Assembly: GCA_026873275.1 (NCBI GenBank)
Contig: JANTUC010000010.1
Location: 434,001-498,000, forward strand
DNA from: Pseudopithomyces maydicus
Lineage: Eukaryota; Ascomycota; Dothideomycetes; Pleosporales; Didymosphaeriaceae
Direction: 5' to 3'
Length of the DNA: 64,000 bases
Shown here: piece after piece, positions 46,312 through 56,313 of the stretch
Position numbering within the stretch: position 1 is the first letter of the stretch
Layout of the letters: every line of letters begins with the position of its first letter
Made by a program: the position numbers and the translations under genes
The notes under the pieces: model-generated
Database searches by the model: none
Seen by the model: only the letters and a program-made list of their open reading frames with translations
Told to the model about the DNA's origin: nothing

Positions 46312-48213
46312 TCAAAAATCTTTCTTTGCATGCTTGCTCCTTTTTCTCAACCTTTCACCAAATATATACAGAACAAATGGTATAGGGATAAAAGCAACAC
46401 CCAAAAATGCTAGTAAACTACTCGCCCAGTTCACCCCGAGGTTAACATACATAGCATTGGCGAACAAGGGGAACCCAGCACCGAAGGCGCTGCGGAAGAG
46501 ATCGTTACCCGCAAATACACTCGCAGTGTACGCCGGATACGCATCCGACAGATACGGGAGCACAGCCTGGAATAGTAGGAAGGCTGCAACACCAAACATG
46601 CTCGAGCCAATAATAGGCACAATCCAGTGAATATCGCTGCGACTACTCCACCCGAACCAGAACAGGCAGATGGGCACAAAGAAGCTACCCACCATCGCTG
46701 GCTGAAGACGGATCTCGGGTTTTATTTCGCCGTTGGAATTAAATCGCTTCTCTTGATAGAGGTGCAGGTAGGCGAAGAGGCAGACCATGGCGACGAGAGC
46801 GCCAACCAAAATGCCGAGGAAAGCCAGACCTTCTTCTCCAAGATTAAAACCGTAGAGCTCTACGAAAACGATGGGGAAAGATTCGAACCAGATATAAAGA
46901 AGGCCGTAGATCAAAGCCTAGAAAAGTCAGCGCGAGCTATAGAAGACATGCGAATCGACTTACGATGTAGAGATTGAGGAGGAAAACCATGGGCTCGGTG
47001 AAGGTTAAACTGATAGGCCGCACAAGTGTCATTTGCACAATGTCCTTGCCGGTCATCTGCTCAGCCATAAGCTCAGGCTCACAAATGAGCTTGTCGTTTC
47101 CAGTGAGCTTCCTGAGGCGCTTGGTACGACGGTAGAGGATATTTGCCGAGGATGTCTCAGGCAGTAGGAAAAATAGGAAAACCCAACAGAACCCGGAGAG
47201 CCACATGAGTTCCCAAATAGGCCAAGTCCAGCCTTCTGCTGGGACAGCAAACCCTCCAACAAGTGGACCTAGGCAAGGGCCACAAACTGCTCCAATACCC
47301 CATATGCTCAGCCCATAACTCTGTTTCGAGGGCTTGTACATATCAGCGATCGTGGCCCCTCCCGTGGCAAGAGCAGGCGAGCCGAAGAAGCCGGTCAGGA
47401 AGCGGAACGCGAGAAGCATACCGAAATTTGTCGCCAGCGCTGTAGGTATTTGGAATAGAACAAACACCACTGCATCGAGTATTAGAACAGTTTGGTGCCC
47501 TCAAGGACCGCGGTTTAACTTACACAACGTTGCAATATAGATGGGATTACGACCAAACTGCGGGATCTCGCTCATAGGAGACCAAAGTAGGGGACCAACG
47601 CCGTATCCAGCAACAAACAAGGTCAGACCTAGAGTAGCAGCGACCTGGCTGACACCAAATTCCTGCATTACACCCATAAGACCAGGTGTATAAATCGCTG
47701 ATCCAATGTAAATGCTAAACGTCAAAAATACAATCTCGCCAGTGACGAAGAACTTCTTTGCTCTTGACCAATTTCTTGGGTTCTGTCGCTATTAGAAAGT
47801 TACAAGGCTTTGTTTTCATTCAAAAAACATACCTCGGGGTCATTGGGTCCATACCAATCAATTACATTCTTATCTCTACCCTTCTCTTGATCTACTCGTA
47901 CTCCACTGGCTTCGTTGTAGGCTCCATCTGTAAACGTGGTATCCGTGAGTGTTGAGTCTCGTGAGCCTCCTCCATTTTGCTGGCGTTCGTCCCTTGTTCG
48001 CAACCCTCGCGCATTGTGCAATGTTTCCTGGGAGTCATCCTCCGGTGGTTCTGTATGACCATGTTGCGCGATGTATCCAGATTTCTCTTCGTTCAAGTAC
48101 TTCTTCCAATGCTCAGGGTCTTGCTCTTCAGGGTATTGGAACACACGATTCCGAGTGATAAATCGAACAATCTGGCCAAACGCCGTGTCGCGGATCAAAT
48201 GGCCTACTGGCAT
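46312..48213 (-). CDS. MFS transporter, DHA1 drug/polyamine type
   Basis: Four exons (48213-47833, 47782-47524, 47469-46964, 46917-46312) give 583 aa. An acceptor at 47788 would add two residues, RQ; I prefer 47782 because it gives the family motif DPENPRNWS. A polar ~125-aa N-terminus precedes 12 predicted helices. Landmarks: YIGSAIYTPGLMGVMQEFGV (TM1), GYGVGPLLWSPMSEIPQFGR (motif A region), FGSPALATGGATIADMY, and GIGAVCGPCLGPLVGG (motif C, antiporter type). The large central loop is RRTKRLRKLTGNDKL. The C-terminus is basic (RLRKRSKHAKKDF). DHA1 proteins are plasma-membrane H+ antiporters exporting drugs, polyamines or metabolites. The neighbouring enzyme and regulator genes make export of a cluster product possible but unproven. 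Confidence 0.93.
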
Positions 48214-48246
48214 TGTCGCGGATTGCTGCTTTCCAAGGGGAAGGTA

Positions 48247-48528
48247 TCACAGTGAAACGACAGCCCTACTAAAGAAGAACATATTTGCATTGATTTTCTT
48301 TAAGTCTTTTCCCACCCCCATGTCGTCATACATAGGTGTTCCTCCACATCGCGTCAGAACACCCTGTAGCGCAGCTACCCGGTCCACGGAGCACGCGAGA
48401 ACTGGGTCCAGATCTACGATATTTTCGATGGGGATAGTTTTGCGGTCTAGCGGTATATCAATGACGCGGGTAGAAGTAAAACCAAGATCGGCGCTAGTGT
48501 TTGCTAAGGATCTATATGCAGTCCTCAT
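48247..48528 (-). CDS. Upstream 93-codon ORF before the MFS gene (doubtful)
   Basis: An ATG-initiated frame of 93 codons (IDIPLDRKTIPIENIVDLD; LQGVLTRCGGTPMYDDMG) ends 33 nt before the MFS start on the same strand. Its composition is protein-like and it has no stop, but I see no family. It could be an upstream ORF in the MFS leader, a small gene, or the remnant of a larger one. Confidence 0.3.
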   Translation of the reverse strand: MRTAYRSLANTSADLGFTSTRVIDIPLDRKTIPIENIVDLDPVLACSVDRVAALQGVLTRCGGTPMYDDMGVGKDLKKINANMFFFSRAVVSL

Positions 48529-49011
48529 AGGGTACTGGACAGAGGCTCATAAAGCTTAAAGAGCTCGGTATGCTTATTGTCTTTTCGCCGATGCGCGTTT
48601 CGATTATGTTGACTCGATAGAGGATCGGATGGTGTAGAAAAGGGATGAATTGGCCGACTGGCGCGGACTTATGACGTAAGTGACAGGTTTTGGCAGTCAG
48701 AGCGCACTATTTCACCACAACGTCACAATATTGCTTTTAATTATCCTTTCGAAAAGGTCGAAGTCAAAGGCGAGCTCTTTAGATTATACAAGAATTCCAA
48801 AATACTATGCCCCACCCTCGAAAGACTAAGTGTGCGTAAACAAGCGTTGGAACTGATCAATGTCGTCTCGTCAATATCTAGATAGGAGTCCTACGCTGCT
48901 TAGATGAACGTTCTAATCTTCACTGCCGATTATTCACAAATCCTCATTTCTTCCACTCACACCTTGTCATTAGTGGCCTCTTGATCCCACGACCCATTGT
49001 CCTCTGGTATT
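48529..49011. other. Intergenic region
   Basis: Between the upstream ORF/MFS gene and the end of the GNAT gene. AT-rich, no gene. Confidence 0.5.
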
Positions 49012-49716
49012 TCAGTCTTTCTTACCTCCTACCTCCCTAGTCATACAAGCCCACCAATCCTCACCCTCTCTTCCCCATGGCCCCATATCAAACGTAACGC
49101 TCTTCACCATCTCAAATCCTACCTTCTTGTACAGATTCAAGCCCATGCGAGTAGCACACAAATAACATCTCAACCCTTCCTCATCGGCCTTTTTCAAGCC
49201 CCATTCTATTAATATCTTCCCAGCACCCCTGCCTTGATGCTCCGGATGCGTTGCTAGAGTTTTCAACTTCAAATAGGGCACGTCTTTACCCATGATTTCT
49301 TCCTCTGCCGCTTCCAACGGTTGGAATACTGCGGTCAGTACGTCGAGTCGCACCTCAGGAGGAACGAACGGCTGAGCCTGTTCTCCTCGGCTAGAGGCAA
49401 TGTCATCAGGTCCATTTTGTTCTTTCGTTATTTCTGGAAAGTTGTGTGCACTCCATATTGCGATGGCGATGGTGCGGCCACCGTTATCCTTAGGGTCGTC
49501 GTCGCTGGGCGGAAGATCCGTATCGACGACCTTCCACTGCCAAACGTTAGGTTCACCGATTTCATTTTGACGGTCCTGTGCCACTTTATGGATGGAGGTA
49601 TCAGTAATAGGACCCCGATGGATTAATTCGTGTAGAGGGCCGCGGTAGGCTAGCGAGCGAATGCGCGTCCATGCTAGGGTATCGTGTATTGTGATGGGGG
49701 AGATAGCGAGTGGCAT
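49012..49716 (-). CDS. GNAT-family N-acetyltransferase
   Basis: Single exon, 234 aa. The start (AISPITIHDTLAWTRIRSLA) is typical of fungal GNATs. The acetyl-CoA-binding motif A is KLKTLATHPEHQGRGAGKIL, containing Q-x-G-R-G-A-G, near residues 150-168. Motif B follows as GLRCYLCATRMGLNLYKKVGF (split over ~180-200). A loop DLPPSDDDPKDNGGR (~70-85) and a segment around ASSRGEQAQPFVPPEV are family-variable. Expected reaction: transfer of acetyl from acetyl-CoA to an amine, substrate unknown. Head-to-tail with the upstream barrel-protein gene, whose stop lies 502 bp away. Confidence 0.9.
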   Translation of the reverse strand: MPLAISPITIHDTLAWTRIRSLAYRGPLHELIHRGPITDTSIHKVAQDRQNEIGEPNVWQWKVVDTDLPPSDDDPKDNGGRTIAIAIWSAHNFPEITKEQNGPDDIASSRGEQAQPFVPPEVRLDVLTAVFQPLEAAEEEIMGKDVPYLKLKTLATHPEHQGRGAGKILIEWGLKKADEEGLRCYLCATRMGLNLYKKVGFEMVKSVTFDMGPWGREGEDWWACMTREVGGKKD

Positions 49717-50218
49717 CTTGAAAGGGTTTCAAAATTGCGATGCTGTACGTTGTGATATGGGAATGGAGAAAAGAGAGGTGGTACTATAGACGAAATACTT
49801 GGGTGATGAAGCCTATAAAACGAAGTAAGCAGAGGGCTATGCTGTGGTTAGTGCCGTCTACCTGTAGTGTTTGTACGGCTTTATTGCTGCTTTTCGAATA
49901 GTGCGATAGCTATGACTCATACCATTCTGTACAGAATGAGTTAGAAAGCATGATGCTTTACCCAGAAGTTGCGGAAACTGGAGATCGCCGTACGTACGGT
50001 CGGAGTTAATTGAGGTCCGTTTAGCGATGATTCGCTCTGCAGGATTTCCCTACAGGGGACCTTGCTCTCACGTATCGCATATCGCGATGATGTTTCGAGA
50101 CAACAAAGCGCAGACGTGAGCTCTTTGAAAGTTCATCATGATATTATCAAAGCAATAGATCTAAGTAGTGCCTCAAATGACGAACACCGAAAGCTACTCG
50201 ATGTTCAGACCAAGTCCC
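49717..50218. other. Intergenic region
   Basis: Promoter of the GNAT gene and 3' region of the barrel-protein gene. A CGTACGTACGG palindromic patch lies at ~49990. No gene. Confidence 0.45.
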
Positions 50219-50994
50219 TCATGCTGCAATGGTTGATACAGGTAACTTCATCACTGAAAGGTGAAAAATTTCTGTAGCGCCGAGTATAATGTGATTCCTG
50301 ATTTCAGAGTAGTTTTGGAATTCCTTCGTCTTTCCGAAGGCCATATGCTGTGAGACATCTCTAAATAATCATTAGCATATTGAAGGACAGGAGCAAAAAG
50401 ATGGCAATGAGAGGACCGGATCCATGTACAATATTGGATCACGTACTTCCAAGGACAGAAGAGAACGAACTCTTCCCTATCAGTTTCCTTCTCGATGCGC
50501 CACCCAGCGCCAACAGCACCTAGAGTGTGAGCCTCTAAGCAATCATTACGCTTGTTGAAAGTCTCTTCGAAGCTAGAGCGTTGTGATCTCTCCATTACAT
50601 GTCTTCCACAACTCAATATAGGCGCTGGTGTGCTTGGTGGAATGTCGCCTATGCGACTATCAAGGTGGAAGAAAACGTCCACATCAATGAAAGGACCTAG
50701 TTCTTTCAGAAGATTTTGGTTCTCCTCAGACGGTATCCATTCATTCATATGCTGTTCCAGAGACGCCCACTCGCCAACAATGTAGATATGGTTCGGATCC
50801 TCGACCTCTTCAAATATATAAAACTTTTGGCCAGTGAAGTCTTCCATTCCTTTCTTCGCACGCGCAAGGCCCTTTTCAATGGCGGCTTTGTGTTGCTCAC
50901 GGAGGCCATCTTTGATTTTGAGGCGTGAGAACTCGGTCACACTGGTCGATGCGGAATTCGAGGAGGGAATTGTAGATGTAGACTCGGAAGCCAT
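50219..50994 (-). CDS. Dimeric alpha/beta-barrel protein (ABM/EthD-like), two repeats
   Basis: Two exons (50994-50447, 50360-50219) give 229 aa. The start at 50994 is the first ATG; an in-frame open stretch upstream starts with TTG. Without splicing, the C-terminus would be unrelated sequence. The 86-nt intron (GTACGT donor, GCTAAT branch, TTTAG acceptor) restores FCPWKDVSQHMAFGKTKEF, which parallels the first repeat EWASLEQHMNEWIPSEENQN. So the protein has two barrel half-repeats (~45-115 and ~165-215). Such proteins include stress-responsive barrels and antibiotic-biosynthesis-type monooxygenases. No cofactor motif is visible. It sits between a GNAT gene and a Zn2Cys6 regulator. Confidence 0.8.
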
Positions 50995-51673
50995 CACGAA
51001 AGATATCAGCAACAGGGTTCAGGTACGAGGCTGGAAACTGCGAGTCTTAGCTGAATAGAGACACAGAGATGCAGATATGCACTGATGAGAGTTTCAAATC
51101 AGAGATTTGGGTTACATTTATATTTGATAGCAATGGTACATGTTGCTGTAGGCTGAAAGCTGACGTGTTGGAAAACAGACAAAAGAGGAAAGAATGAAAT
51201 GACTAAGCTCCACTTTTGCATTAGCGTCTCCACTCTCCTACTCGGCCTCGCGGTCTTCTAAGACCGCGAGAAAGTTTGGTCCTCACATTTCCAGTGGCAT
51301 GACTCATTTTATCCAAAGAGAAGCTTCCCGCGGCAAGAGAACCAGCGAATATGCTCAAGCCTACGGTTGATTCACAATTGAGCTAGAGCTGATCCTAATG
51401 AAATACAGCAGTTTTTGGGTCATGCTTCACCTGGAATGCAGATGAAGCAGTAGCTATTTCCAGGTACTATTTTGCTCAAACATCGAGGTTAGCGTCAACA
51501 AGGTCAGTGAAATAGTATGCAAGCTCCACAGCGTTAACGAGACGCACAAACCAATAAAATGTCCCATGAAGATTAAATCTCAATGGATTGTTAGCATATG
51601 TATAGCTTTGAGAGGGCTTGCGTCCGTTATTGCAGCAAGCACAACCTACCACAACCTTCTACCGGCTCATTAT
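50995..51673. other. Promoter region of barrel-protein gene / 3' region of regulator gene
   Basis: Contains the perfect inverted repeat at 51247-51270. No gene otherwise. Confidence 0.5.
51247..51270. promoter_or_regulatory. Inverted repeat with CGG-N10-CCG, candidate Zn2Cys6 site
   Basis: Arms CTCGCGGTCTT (51247-51257) and AAGACCGCGAG (51260-51270) are perfect complements around a 2-nt centre. The inner triplets are CGG and CCG spaced by 10 nt, the form bound by Zn2Cys6 homodimers. The site lies 253 bp upstream of the barrel-protein ATG and 404 bp upstream (in map position) of the end of a Zn2Cys6 gene. It could instead be a terminator-like hairpin. Confidence 0.5.
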
Positions 51674-53278
51674 TCACGAGCTCTGTTCCACCAGATCCTG
51701 CAATTTCTTCACCAAACTACGAGTATGATACCCAAGTTCAGCCTCAACATCACTGAGGATAGTCCAAATTCGTGCTTTCCGTGCTATCCCCTGGATATGC
51801 TTAGCCGCAAAATACAACCCATGCGTCGCAAAAACCCGTAAACTATCAGGAAAGTCGCTGATCGCAATATTCGTCAGTCGCATAGCCTGGTCCTGTACAA
51901 GGTCTTTAAAACTCTCATCCTGAAGCGTCGGCTCTGCATACAATAATATATGCGTAACATGGTACCAGAATGCTGCGGCGGCCGCGGCCGTAACGGTGAA
52001 GTAAACTTTCCTAAAGCCTTCGGCGTCGGCTTCGCCATACGGGATCCCAATGAAGGTATCTGACAAACTGGATCGCCAATCGTCGAGTTCCTGCAGGAAT
52101 GCAACGCGTTGTTGCATTTCGAATGGCGCAGCGCCGTTTAAATGTTTCAACACTCGGGCGACGATCCAGAGAACGTGATTGCCAAGCACATCTTCGCGAG
52201 TCTCGTGCTCTTCCCATCGCACATTCCATTCTTCCGGATCCAACATCAGTGGCCGACCTGTTGTCAGTGCAAACCCGATCTCGTGTCGTACATGGATCCA
52301 GAAGTTCGCTTTATCGATGCCTGTTGATTGCGCATTGATACCGTGGTGTTTGATGAGCATGGTCTGGCCGAGAAGATGTCGCCTGTGATGCTCGGAAGCA
52401 ATACCCGCGAGGATCTCGTAGCTGGAAAGCATGATTGTAGCGGTTAGAACGTGGGGGTGAGTGGGTGTGTTGAGGGCTTGGATGAGATAACGAAGTGCGA
52501 GGGCGTAGTGGTTTGTAGCAGTAGATTCCCAGCTTGTAGAACGTCGGTTGGTTAAGGTTAGATACTTTGCTGTGAAGGCGCATATGCAGTGGAAAAGAAG
52601 GGGTGAGCTCAGCGTCAGCTTGGGAATTGTGAGCTGATAGGTGGAGCTGTGGCACATGAGATCCATCCAGGTTGCTACGGTTCGGAGGTAGGTTTGCAAC
52701 AGGAAAGCAGTCTCAGGTGTCAATGTGATCGGAGCTTCTGTTGTGATGGTAGAGGGTAAGATGTCAGATGGTGGTACGGCAAGGTTTAGATGCGTGAACA
52801 CGTCACTGGGCGGCGATTCATCGGAGACCTGATCGAGTCCATCTATGCGGGTCCTAAAGATATCCCAAGTGGAGGCCGGTTCTTCTGGACTTAAGTATGT
52901 ATCTTCAGCTACCGGTTCCTGACCTTGGATAGGAAACATCTGAATCTCATCGATGTTTACTTCTTGATCCACCATGGGGATCGGTTCCGTTGGAGCGTTT
53001 GTCCATGATGAGGGCGTGATGAAGTCTGATTGTTTGCACTCTAGGTTTAGTCTTTCGCAATTGCTACAGACGGGTTTCTTCTCGTCGCAACGGCTATGTC
53101 GCGTTTTGCAGGTATGGCTGGTGTTGATTACTATTGAATCTATATTCAACATGTTTAATGTGTACTTACCACCCTATATGAGATTTAGCATCGATTTTCA
53201 TCAACTTCCATTTGACTTACCAGTCTTCCTACGCGGCCCACTCCTCCGCTTCTTTTTGCGGGGCCCGGGGTCTGACAT
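51674..53278 (-). CDS. Zn2Cys6 transcription factor (fungal-specific), with 4-nt micro-exon
   Basis: Exons 53278-53221, 53173-53170 (GGTG) and 53117-51674 give 501 aa. The N-terminus is very basic (PRKKKRRSGPRRK). The micro-exon completes TGCHTCKTRHSRCDEKKPVC, followed by SNCERLNLEC: six cysteines in the C-x2-C-x6-C-x5-C-x2-C-x6-C spacing. Direct splicing to an in-frame acceptor downstream would lose the first cysteine. A linker of ~100 residues with acidic/Pro-rich stretches precedes the fungal transcription factor domain (~150-480): SPLLFHCICAFTAKYLTLTN, ALRYLIQALNTPTHPHVLTA, and GRPLMLDPEEWNVRWEE. The protein should bind CGG-type sites and control nearby or distant genes. Divergent from the DHODH-like gene across 461 bp. 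Confidence 0.9.
53170..53173 (-). other. 4-nt micro-exon (GGTG)
   Basis: Flanked by introns of 47 nt (53220-53174, GTAAGT...TATAG) and 52 nt (53169-53118, GTAAGT...CCAG). Both donors are perfect. It contributes the middle of Gly and the first two bases of Cys in the zinc cluster. Confidence 0.75.
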
Positions 53279-53739
53279 TTTAGCGAAAAGGTGATTGGTA
53301 GACCACGCGTTGAGTCACCTCTTTGTCAAGTCGAATGAAAGACCATAGATAGGTATCGGATAAATCTTCCTGGGCAGTATGGGCGAAGCGACACTGTAAT
53401 TTTTCTGTCAAGGAGGCAATTAGTGTCGTAAGATGTTGGAAGGGCCCGGAGAAATGTGGGCGGTGACCTCGGAACCTAGGAATGCGCGTGATCACGTGGA
53501 CCGGACGGGCCCCACCTTCGATGCGACCTCTTATCTACCATGACTGGCATGAGATGCGAACGTATAGCTTATCAAGCCACCCTAAACCTTGAAAACAGTG
53601 ATAGCTGTGTGAGCTAATAGGTCAGGATTGTAACGCTTGTGTCTTGAACTTCTGGATACATATCTAGGTATCCTCGAAGCTCTCCGTGCATGCACTACTA
53701 GTTACTGCTGCATCCCCATCCGCGTCCGCAGATACCAAA
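53279..53739. promoter_or_regulatory. Bidirectional promoter, regulator and DHODH-like gene
   Basis: 461 bp shared by two divergent genes. Contains CCTAGG near 53475, CACGTG near 53495, and GGACCGGACGGGCCC just after it. Confidence 0.45.
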
Positions 53740-54958
53740 ATGAGCAAAAACCTAAGATCTCTTCATATCGACCCACCGCTTCTCAACTCAGCCAACCCTT
53801 GGTGTTCTTCGCTCGAACAATTGAAGGAGCTCTACGACTGCCGTCATACTGGTGCAGTAACCACAAGAACATCACTCCCTGGCGGCTTTCCAAACGATGA
53901 AGAAATTCACCAATTCGCCTTCTATAACCCCTCAACACACAAAGCTGAGCCAGCCAATCTAGACGGCCAGAACAAACCAGATGACAGTGGCAGTCTAAAT
54001 ACTCTTGGTTATAGTCCGTTGCCGCTGAATGAGTATTTGGGATTTATCAAGTCCATTTCGGACTCGTTGTCCGATTCAAAAGAGCTCAAGCCATTCGTAG
54101 TGTCTGTTACTGGGACCGTGGAAGAGGTCGTCGAGTGTTATAAACAGATATGCGAGCACCAGCACCATGTTCGCATGGCGCTCGCCATGGAAGTCAACCT
54201 TTCATGTCCGAATATCCCGAATAAACCGCCACCGGCCTACAGCTCAAGTTCCCTACTTGCATATCTCGCTGCGCTAAAAAAGGAGATTGCGCAACAGGTT
54301 GAACCGGTAATACCAGGCAAGCACACGCACGTTGGTAGCATGCACGTTCCGGTAAGTTGACTGTCTAAGACTATGGCTATTGGAGCCACAGCTGACGGAA
54401 GTCTCATACTAAGATCGGTATCAAAACACCGCCGTATACATATCACGACCAATACCAGCAGATGACAAATGCTTTACTGGAGTCTGCGAAAGCCGAACCC
54501 GCGCACCTCCCATGCCCAGTGACCTTCATCACTGCCACTAATACCCTAGGTTCTTCACTACTACTTGAACCTACTACCGAGTCTACCTCAGCTTCTACTG
54601 AGCCTCACAAGGTATTTCATCACGTCCTCAACTCTGCAAATGGGACTGGTATTGGGGGCTTGGCTGGGGCTCCTTTGCATCCGCTCGCCTTAGGTATGTT
54701 GGCCTGCATCATTCGATATATATATGTAGATGAATTACTAAAGGACACACTGTAGGAAATGTTTACACCATCAAAGGCATGTTGTTCCAGCATGACGAGC
54801 TCAGCCACATCCAAATCATCGGCGTGGGCGGCGTCGAGGATGCTGAAGGGTTCAAAAGAATGAGAGCCGTGGGCGCGGCTGCCGTGGGTGTAGGGACAGC
54901 CTTGGGCCGCAAAGGTGTTCGAGTTTTCGAAGAGATTGCAAAAGGGTTGCATGCTTGA
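53740..54958 (+). CDS. Dihydroorotate dehydrogenase-like protein, class 1 (cytosolic type)
   Basis: Three exons (53740-54351, 54414-54693, 54756-54958) give 364 aa. Landmarks of class 1 enzymes: LNSANPWCSSLEQLKELYDC near the start, TGAVTTRTSLPGGF (~45), LNTLGYSPLPLNEYL (~88), VNLSCPNIPNKPPPAY with the catalytic-type Cys (~165-180), PIGIKTPPYTYHDQY (~203), and NGTGIGGLAGAPLHPLALGN (~285). IIGVGGVEDAEGF and AVGVGTALGRKG bind the FMN phosphate. No mitochondrial presequence or transmembrane anchor is seen, unlike the class 2 enzyme of the pyrimidine pathway in most moulds. It may be a second, cytosolic oxidoreductase with a modified substrate rather than the main Ura enzyme. Tail-to-tail with the next gene, 102 bp apart. 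Confidence 0.88.
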
Positions 54959-55060
54959 AAGGAACTATTTCTTCGAATTTAGAACATATAGCGTTAGCCA
55001 ACGATACGAGAGAAAGTCAGGAGAAAGTCATAAGTCTCAGTCTCCATCTTATTTCACAAA

Positions 55061-56313
55061 TCAGCTCCTCCCTCCCTCCAACCCCTCCAACCCCCACCCC
55101 ACCCTCGCGATCTTCCCCTGACCAAAAAGCCACAAATCCCTCCCCACAAACTGCACATTGTTCACCAGAAAATCCGTCTGCACCCTCACCAACAGCTCCC
55201 CCCATTCACTCAACACATCGACCCCAAACCCGGCAGCACCAACAATATACCCATTCGCCGCCACATGCAGCCCGTCATCAACAATCTCCTCTGGATACCA
55301 TATCGGCCTCTTATTAACGAGGTATTTACCAGCAGGCGAGTCCACGGTATCGAATGCATACAAGGACTTCCCCGCTGTAGCATCCCACGTGTACCGCGGA
55401 ACAACGGCCGGATCGACACCCGTGAAATTCGTCACCGATGTATCCGTTATGTACAGCGTCCGACCGTCAGGCGACATCGCGATGCCATTGGGTATCCCGA
55501 CGCTCGTGTCTACCACGCTGACGACTCCCGTCGAGGGGCGAAACCGATACGTTTGCTGATGCAGAACGGGTAACTCTTGCGTCAAGTTCAGCTTAGATCC
55601 GTACCACGGGTCTGTGAAGAAGATGTCGCCGTTTGGGTCGAGGACGAGGTCATCTGGGCTGTTGAAGCGCTGGCCGAAGTAGTTGTTTAGTATGGGCTTG
55701 GTAGTATTGGTGAAGGGATCGAGTGTGTATATGCCAGGGACCTGCTCGATGGTGGTGGAATTGATGGTTACAGAGCCACCGGCAACGGCCCAGTATACGG
55801 TACCATCTTTGTAACGACCACCGTTTACACCGTAGACTGGGGGGTTTGGCGTGTAATCTGTGATTGTGGGGGAGTTGAATTGAGATTTATGATGACTTGG
55901 GATAGGATGTCTGGGTCGACTGCGGAGGCGATGAGCACGTTAAGGCCGGGAACGTAGACGGGGGCTTCGTGCACGACGTCCTCGACTGTGAATATGGTTT
56001 CAAGTGTTGGACAGGGGCCGAGGATATCTAATCCTCTTGGCTGGTCGAAGACGAGAAAGGATGCGTTGCGGATGAGGGAGAAGGAAGGGTCGGGGACAGA
56101 AGTGTTGCTGAAGCGGTCGAGCGGGTTGAATATCTCACCAAAGGATTTGGGACGATTAAAGGGAAGTGGAAGAACAGAGGCGTAGTTGTGTATGCAGGCG
56201 ACGTTTTCTTGGGGTAGTGTTGGACATCTGGAAGCTACTCCTTCGCCCACTGTTCCAAGAGCGCTGTAGCCGAGCACCAGCGCGATTGATAGGTGCTGTG
56301 AGATTTTGGACAT
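55061..56313 (-). CDS. SMP-30/gluconolactonase-like secreted protein, frame one base short
   Basis: Start at 56313, signal peptide of ~25 aa (SKISQHLSIALVLGYSALG). The frame is open to the GGGGG run on the plus strand at 55868-55872. There the reading frame must shift: INLNSTPP in one frame, then TITDYTPNPPVYGVNGG in another. One extra C on the minus strand would join them, and the total length is 2 mod 3. Downstream landmarks fit a six-bladed beta-propeller lactonase: FNSPDDLVLDPNGDIFFTDP (~235) with the metal-binding N and D positions, GIPNGIAMSPDGRTLYITD (~285), and DGLHVAANGYIV (~355). Members hydrolyse sugar lactones or related esters with Ca2+ or Zn2+. No intron with acceptable sites repairs the break. 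Confidence 0.75.

Noticed and set aside
51247..51270. Intrinsic terminator reading of the inverted repeat
   Set aside because: No T-run follows, the centre is only 2 nt, and eukaryotic genes do not use such terminators; kept as a candidate operator instead.
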